7,486 bases of DNA from Sulfuricurvum sp. (GTDB taxonomy: Bacteria; Campylobacterota; Campylobacteria; Campylobacterales; Sulfurimonadaceae), in NCBI GenBank assembly GCA_024635855.1, contig JAGXHZ010000051.1:1-7486 (forward strand), read 5' to 3'. A model generated the notes under the pieces. The model saw nothing but the letters and a program-made list of their open reading frames with translations, had not been told where the DNA came from and did no database searches. This document shows, piece by piece, positions 5,834 through 7,486 of this stretch. Position 1 is the stretch's first letter. Each line of letters begins with the position of its first letter. The translations under genes were made by a program, and so were the position numbers.

Positions 5834-6505
5834 TTACCCTGTAAATTTGTAGCCGATGCCCCACACCGACTTTATGTAAAGGGGTTCTTTGGCATCGTCA
5901 CCTATTTTTTGACGGAGATTACTGATGTGCATGTCGATAGTACGGTGTTTGATCTCTTCATCCAATCCAAGCGCGTGGATGATTTGATCGCGCGATAGAT
6001 TTTTACCGCGATTTTTTACCAAGAGGAGAAAAATATCAAATTCTATTCGCGTTAAATCGATTCCATATCCGTCCATTGTGAGGGATTTATTGGATTCATC
6101 AATCGTAAAATCCGATACGGTAAATGTATTTTTATGACCGTAACGACGCAGCACGGCTTCGAGACGAAGTACGAGTTCTCGCGGTTCATACGGCTTGTCT
6201 AAATAATCATCGGCGCCAAGATCATAACCGTAAATTTTATTGCCAAGATCGGTGCGGGCAGAAGAGATTATAATGGGAATGTCGAGCTGTTGCTTGATCA
6301 TTTTTGCGACATCAAATCCATCCATTTCGGGAAGCATAAGATCGAGAACGACGATATCAAACGGTTCTTTACGCACCAATAAAGCATCAAGAGCCAACTT
6401 AGGATTAGTATACCCGAAGGTGGTAAACCCAAACGGCTCGAGATACGCGATGATCAGCTCTTGCAACGCTATATCATCTTCGATGAGAAGGACTTTTTTA
6501 CTCAA
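5834..6505 (-). CDS. OmpR/PhoB-family response regulator
   Basis: A 223-residue regulator with an N-terminal receiver domain (1-120) and a C-terminal winged-helix DNA-binding domain (about 127-223). The acidic pair Asp10/Asp11, phospho-acceptor Asp55 (VVLDLMLPEMDG), Ser82 and Lys104 (DKPYEPREL) are all present, so it should be phosphorylated normally. The recognition helix is RTIDMHISNLRQKIG (188-202) and the wing SVWGIGYKF (213-221). The start is a TTG at 6505-6503 overlapping the stop of the Spy-like gene by 8 bp; it gives the standard MSKKVLLIEDD beginning and has AGGAG (6513-6517) seven bases upstream. The partner kinase follows after 3 nt. Likely targets are its own operon and envelope genes, which is inference. 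Confidence 0.95.
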   Translation of the reverse strand: MSKKVLLIEDDIALQELIIAYLEPFGFTTFGYTNPKLALDALLVRKEPFDIVVLDLMLPEMDGFDVAKMIKQQLDIPIIISSARTDLGNKIYGYDLGADDYLDKPYEPRELVLRLEAVLRRYGHKNTFTVSDFTIDESNKSLTMDGYGIDLTRIEFDIFLLLVKNRGKNLSRDQIIHALGLDEEIKHRTIDMHISNLRQKIGDDAKEPLYIKSVWGIGYKFTG

Positions 6506-6872
6506 TTTCCCACTCCTGCATGTGGCGGATGAATTTTTGTTTTTGCGGTGGAGTTAAAATCTTATGAAGGTTTTCAAGCAGCCGTATTTGAATACCTACT
6601 GAGATTGTCTGCATCTCCATGCTTTTAGCACGAAACGATTTTTCATCAAAGGTCGGATTTAAAAATAGGGCATTGAGCTCTTGCTGTGTTTTAGTATTTT
6701 GTTTGTGATAAAGGCGAGAAGAGCTTTGATACTCTCGCATGGTTTCTTCAATCGCTTGATGTTGTTGCTTCGTAAGTTGTAGATCATTTAAATCCATGGG
6801 GAAACGTCGGTGATCGTCAGAATCTGCCCACACAAAACATAACAGTGAGAGTATCATGATAAATGACTTCAT
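6498..6872 (-). CDS. Spy/CpxP-like periplasmic protein with LTxxQ motifs
   Basis: A 124-residue protein with a signal peptide (MKSFIMILSLLCFVWA, probable cleavage after Ala16) and an all-helical mature part. Two LTxxQ motifs, LTKQQ (33-37) and LTPPQ (106-110), place it with the Spy/CpxP/ZraP group, which are periplasmic chaperones or metal-responsive repressors of a neighbouring sensor kinase. The mature N-terminus is acidic and His-containing (DSDDHRR, 17-23), compatible with metal binding but not diagnostic. AAAGGA lies just upstream of the ATG, made from the last codons of the cytochrome gene, whose stop is 2 nt away. Its stop overlaps the regulator start by 8 bp. The linkage to a regulator and kinase mirrors CpxP-CpxRA and ZraP-ZraSR, supporting a feedback-sensor role by inference. 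Confidence 0.82.
   Translation of the reverse strand: MKSFIMILSLLCFVWADSDDHRRFPMDLNDLQLTKQQHQAIEETMREYQSSSRLYHKQNTKTQQELNALFLNPTFDEKSFRAKSMEMQTISVGIQIRLLENLHKILTPPQKQKFIRHMQEWEIE
6513..6517 (-). promoter_or_regulatory. Ribosome binding site for the regulator TTG start
   Basis: AGGAG on the minus strand, inside the last codons of the Spy-like gene and seven bases before the TTG at 6505. It supports a TTG start that conventional ATG-only calling would miss. Confidence 0.7.
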
Positions 6873-6874
6873 TT

Positions 6875-7486
6875 TTATCCTTTTGGCAGAGCTTTGATTG
6901 CATTGTCTTCAACAGTCCCCTGTTCCACATCGCTATGACATGCCTTGCAGTTGGCACGGCTTTTAACGAGATTGCTTTTGAACACCTCAGCTGGAATATG
7001 CCGATGGGTTTGTTTCCAAAACGGTGTTTGTGTTATTGCTATGATACCTTGATTTGGGAGCGTTTGCATCATTTTAACCGACATCTCTTGTTTTAAGTTT
7101 TCAGCCGAATGCGCAAGGAGATACTCTAAAATGGAACGATTATCGGCAGGATCGAGCGAAGCATCGTCCCCAAAGTGATTGGAAAGCTCCCCCATCAGTT
7201 TCGTCCACGACTGTTTAGGCAAGAGTGTGGGCGCATAGAGAGTATGGCACGAAGCGCATTCGTTGACAAACAAAGGAAGCTCTTTTGCGTAGTCCATTTT
7301 TGGTGTGTGGGAAGCAATTAAGGGATTATTGGGGACAATAAGGGCATAGATGAGCACGCCGATGCTTCCGCCGATACCGATAATGACAACGATTTTTTGC
7401 AACACGGATAGAGTCGCGCTTTCTCCCTCAATATTCTTATGACCGTCAACAATAGAGGTCAAGGTACGATCCGAAGCGTGTAAAAA
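6875..7486 (-). CDS. Membrane dihaem cytochrome c (DHC family), partial at right edge
   Basis: The frame runs off the right edge. Counting from a TTG at 7462, one membrane segment (about 22-42) is followed by a periplasmic dihaem domain. Haem motifs are CASCH (69-73) and CKACH (172-176). The pattern LLPKQSW...HFGDDASLDPAD (80-106) and THRHIPAEVF...ANCKACH (152-176) is typical of the DHC family, whose members accept electrons beside b-type cytochromes. TTG 7462 has only a poor Shine-Dalgarno sequence, and the eight codons before it stay open (HASDRTLTSIVDGHKN across the boundary), resembling the C-terminal tail of a b561-type cytochrome. So the gene is either a cytochrome b-DHC fusion or starts further right. 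The stop lies 2 nt before the Spy-like gene. Haem attachment needs a cytochrome c maturation system, not seen here. Confidence 0.87.
   Translation of the reverse strand, partial: FLHASDRTLTSIVDGHKNIEGESATLSVLQKIVVIIGIGGSIGVLIYALIVPNNPLIASHTPKMDYAKELPLFVNECASCHTLYAPTLLPKQSWTKLMGELSNHFGDDASLDPADNRSILEYLLAHSAENLKQEMSVKMMQTLPNQGIIAITQTPFWKQTHRHIPAEVFKSNLVKSRANCKACHSDVEQGTVEDNAIKALPKG

Noticed and set aside
6240..6557. Plus-strand 105-codon frame opposite the response regulator
   Set aside because: The regulator frame has every receiver-domain catalytic residue; this one is Ser-rich shadow sequence.
6863..7096. Plus-strand 77-codon frame opposite the cytochrome gene
   Set aside because: It is antisense to the second haem motif of the DHC protein and has no independent support.

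Overview
The window looks like a chromosomal segment from a Campylobacterota bacterium, probably a free-living sulfur oxidiser of the Sulfuricurvum/Sulfurimonas type. The reasons are the moderate-to-low GC content, the very compact overlapping genes, weak -35 but strong extended -10 promoter elements, an ArsS-type sensor kinase, and a DHC-type dihaem cytochrome c. The taxonomic call is inference from style and family content. I see no rRNA, tRNA, CRISPR array, transposase or phage gene.

Layout. (1) 149-1952, plus strand: the C-terminal VWA-like part of a DUF2201 protein overlaps a Pif1-like SF1B helicase by 8 bp. The DUF2201 gene lacks its N-terminal half, and the first ~95 bases of the window do not look like the missing part. 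(2) 1957-2703, minus strand: a lipoprotein with two META (HslJ-like) domains, converging on the helicase with a 4-base gap. (3) 2704-2799: a divergent control region with two overlapping face-to-face extended -10 elements and a 9-bp inverted repeat whose arms are about three helical turns apart. (4) 2800-3523, plus strand: two small membrane-anchored proteins, one DUF948/YtxG-like with an internal 25-residue tandem repeat and one YtxH-like. (5) 3520-7486, minus strand: a run of five genes, which in transcription order are a membrane-anchored dihaem cytochrome c (start beyond the right edge, apparently preceded by the tail of a b-type cytochrome domain), a Spy/CpxP-like periplasmic protein, an OmpR-family response regulator, a sensor histidine kinase, and an AI-2E family (PerM-like) membrane protein.

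How they may work together. The cytochrome, Spy-like protein, regulator and kinase are joined by a 2-nt gap, an 8-nt overlap and a 3-nt gap, so they are almost certainly one transcript. A Spy/CpxP/ZraP-like protein beside a kinase with a ~100-residue periplasmic loop suggests an envelope-stress or metal/redox-sensing circuit tied to a membrane electron-transfer protein. The META lipoprotein and the YtxG/YtxH-like pair are also of stress-response type and share a divergent promoter region. Two genes (regulator and AI-2E protein) use TTG starts, each supported by a well placed Shine-Dalgarno sequence.

The most unusual points are the truncated DUF2201 gene with a sequence break near the left edge, the inverted-repeat operator candidate at 2728-2767, the apparent cytochrome b/dihaem cytochrome c fusion at the right edge, and its tight linkage to a Spy-like/two-component set. 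I did not find an unmistakable new defence or mobile system.
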